Source of the DNA: an uncultured Pseudorhodoferax sp.
GTDB taxonomy: Bacteria; Pseudomonadota; Gammaproteobacteria; Burkholderiales; Burkholderiaceae
DNA length: 8,690 nucleotides
Reading direction: 5' to 3'
NCBI GenBank assembly: GCA_913776795.1
Contig: CAJYRH010000468.1
Span: 1 to 8,690 of the forward strand
The first letter of the stretch is position 1. Every line of letters begins with the position of its first letter. This document shows, piece after piece, positions 7,566 through 8,690 of this stretch. Both the position numbers and the translations under genes were made by a program. Below the pieces are notes generated by a model. The model saw only the letters and a list, made by a program, of their open reading frames with translations. It did no database searches and was not told the origin of the DNA.

Positions 7566-8690
7566 TTACACGCGCTCGATGATGATGGCCGGGGCCATGC
7601 CGCCGGCAGCGCACATGGTGACCAGGCCGCGCTTGAGGTCGCGCCGCTCCAGTTCGTCCAGCAGCGTGCCGATCAGCAGCGAGCCGGTGGCACCGATCGG
7701 GTGGCCCAGCGCCATCGCGCCGCCGTTCACGTTGACCTTGGCGCGGTCGAGCTTCAGGTCGCGGATGAACTTCTCGGCCACCACGGCGAAGGCCTCGTTG
7801 ATTTCCCACAGGTCGATGTCGTCCACCGTGAGGCCGGCCTTGGCCAGCACCTTGCGCGCGGCCGGCACCGGGGCGTTCAGCATCAGCGTGGCGCTGTCGC
7901 CCACGTTGGCCATGGCGACGACGCGGGCGCGGGGCTTCAGGCCGCGTTTCTTGATGTAGGCGCCCGAGGCCAGCAGCAGCGCGCCGGCGCCGTCCACCAC
8001 GCCCGAGCTGTTGCCGGCGTGGTGCACGTAGTTGATCTTGAGATCGGGGAAGACCTGGCGGATCAGGCCGGCATAGGTGTTGCCCTGCGCGTCGATGGGG
8101 CGCTCGGCCATTGCCTCGAAGGCGGGCTTCAGCGAGGCCAGGCCCTCCAGCGTGGTCTGCGGGCGCGGAAATTCCTCGCGGTCCAGTGCCAGGCTGCCGT
8201 CCTCGCGGTAGACCGGCACCAGGCTGCGTTGGAAGTGGCCGCCCTCGATGGCGGCGGCGGCGCGCTGCTGGCTCACCAGGGCCAGTTCGTCCAGCGCGCT
8301 GCGCGGGATGCCTTCCAGCGTGGCGATGGCATCGGCGCACACGCCCTGGTGCGACTGCGGCACGTTGTGGCGCAGCCGCAGGTTGCCGGCGTCCATCATG
8401 TTGGGGTTGGCCGGGTCGGCCAGCGACGCGGTGTAGCTCATCATCTCGCAGCCGCCGGCGATCACCAGGTCCTCGAAACCGGCCGCCACGGTGGCGGCGG
8501 CCAGGTTCACCGAGGTGATGCCCGAGCCGCAGAAGCGGTCCAGCGTCACCCCGCTGGCCAGGTGGCTGTAGCCCGCGTCCAGCAGCGCCATGCGGGCCAT
8601 GTCCATGCCCTGCTTGCCGCGCTGGGTGGAGGTGCCCCAGATCACGTCGTCCACCTCGGCAGTGTCGAGCTGGTTGCGCTCGGCGATGGC
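7566..8690 (-). CDS. Thiolase (acetyl-CoA acyltransferase / acetyltransferase), N-terminus cut by window
   Basis: This enzyme cleaves 3-ketoacyl-CoA with CoA to acetyl-CoA and a shortened acyl-CoA, or runs in reverse. The frame is open to the right edge, where 374 residues are visible. Family members are about 390-400 residues, so roughly 20-30 N-terminal residues lie outside. The GTG at 8654 is internal and not the start, because thiolase-like sequence (AERNQLDTAEVDDVIWG) continues through it. Counting from the edge, the acylated nucleophile is Cys54 in DRFCGSG, followed by GGCEMMS (79-85). Near the C-terminus are EINEAFAV, His330 in GGAMALGHPIGATG, and the second catalytic Cys360 in TMCAAGGM. 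All catalytic residues are therefore present. It precedes the acyl-CoA ligase by 11 bases on the same strand, so the two form an operon. Degradative thiolase is more likely than biosynthetic acetoacetyl-CoA thiolase given the neighbours, but the sequence does not prove it. Confidence 0.93.
   Translation of the reverse strand, partial: AIAERNQLDTAEVDDVIWGTSTQRGKQGMDMARMALLDAGYSHLASGVTLDRFCGSGITSVNLAAATVAAGFEDLVIAGGCEMMSYTASLADPANPNMMDAGNLRLRHNVPQSHQGVCADAIATLEGIPRSALDELALVSQQRAAAAIEGGHFQRSLVPVYREDGSLALDREEFPRPQTTLEGLASLKPAFEAMAERPIDAQGNTYAGLIRQVFPDLKINYVHHAGNSSGVVDGAGALLLASGAYIKKRGLKPRARVVAMANVGDSATLMLNAPVPAARKVLAKAGLTVDDIDLWEINEAFAVVAEKFIRDLKLDRAKVNVNGGAMALGHPIGATGSLLIGTLLDELERRDLKRGLVTMCAAGGMAPAIIIERV

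Noticed and set aside
6034..7959. A 641-codon plus-strand open frame antisense to the ligase and thiolase genes
   Set aside because: Low-complexity composition with no motifs, crossing the boundary of two well-supported genes on the other strand.
6010..8340. A single 776-codon minus-strand frame, apparently an N-terminally extended acyl-CoA ligase
   Set aside because: The extension is an out-of-frame reading of the thiolase gene. The real ligase begins at 7554, just after the thiolase stop codon.

Overview
This is a GC-rich stretch of a bacterial chromosome, packed with acyl-CoA and ketone/ester catabolism genes. It most likely comes from a betaproteobacterium of the Burkholderiales (Comamonadaceae-like: Variovorax, Acidovorax or Delftia type). 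That assignment is an inference from the GC-rich codon use, the Bug-type (tripartite tricarboxylate transporter) periplasmic binding protein and the style of the beta-oxidation genes. I see no rRNA, tRNA, CRISPR array, insertion sequence or phage gene.

Layout. (1) Bases 1-2217, plus strand: the 3' part of a FadB/FadJ-type multifunctional beta-oxidation protein, cut by the window edge, then an HSD10-like short-chain dehydrogenase. (2) Bases 2368-4814, minus strand: an EthA-like Baeyer-Villiger monooxygenase (BVMO) with a GTG start, followed 14 bases later by a hormone-sensitive-lipase-family esterase. (3) Bases 4815-5004: a 190-base divergent intergenic region with an 8-base direct repeat at an 11-base period. 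(4) Bases 5005-5991, plus strand: a Bug-family solute-binding protein with a twin-arginine signal. (5) Bases 6010-8690, minus strand: a thiolase cut by the right edge, then 11 bases later an acyl-CoA ligase. Convergent gene ends meet at 2218-2367 and at 5992-6009, and each carries a small GC-rich inverted repeat.

How the genes may work together (inference). The binding protein would capture an organic acid or related substrate in the periplasm. The BVMO would insert oxygen next to a ketone to give an ester, and the esterase would split that ester into an alcohol and an acid. The AMP-forming ligase would activate an acid to its CoA thioester. The FadB-like protein, the HSD10-like dehydrogenase and the thiolase would then carry out beta-oxidation. 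The combination of EthA-like BVMO, esterase, short-chain dehydrogenase and acyl-CoA ligase resembles in content the mymA locus of Mycobacterium tuberculosis. The individual enzyme families are well known. The possible novelty is the pathway and its substrate, which the sequence alone does not identify.
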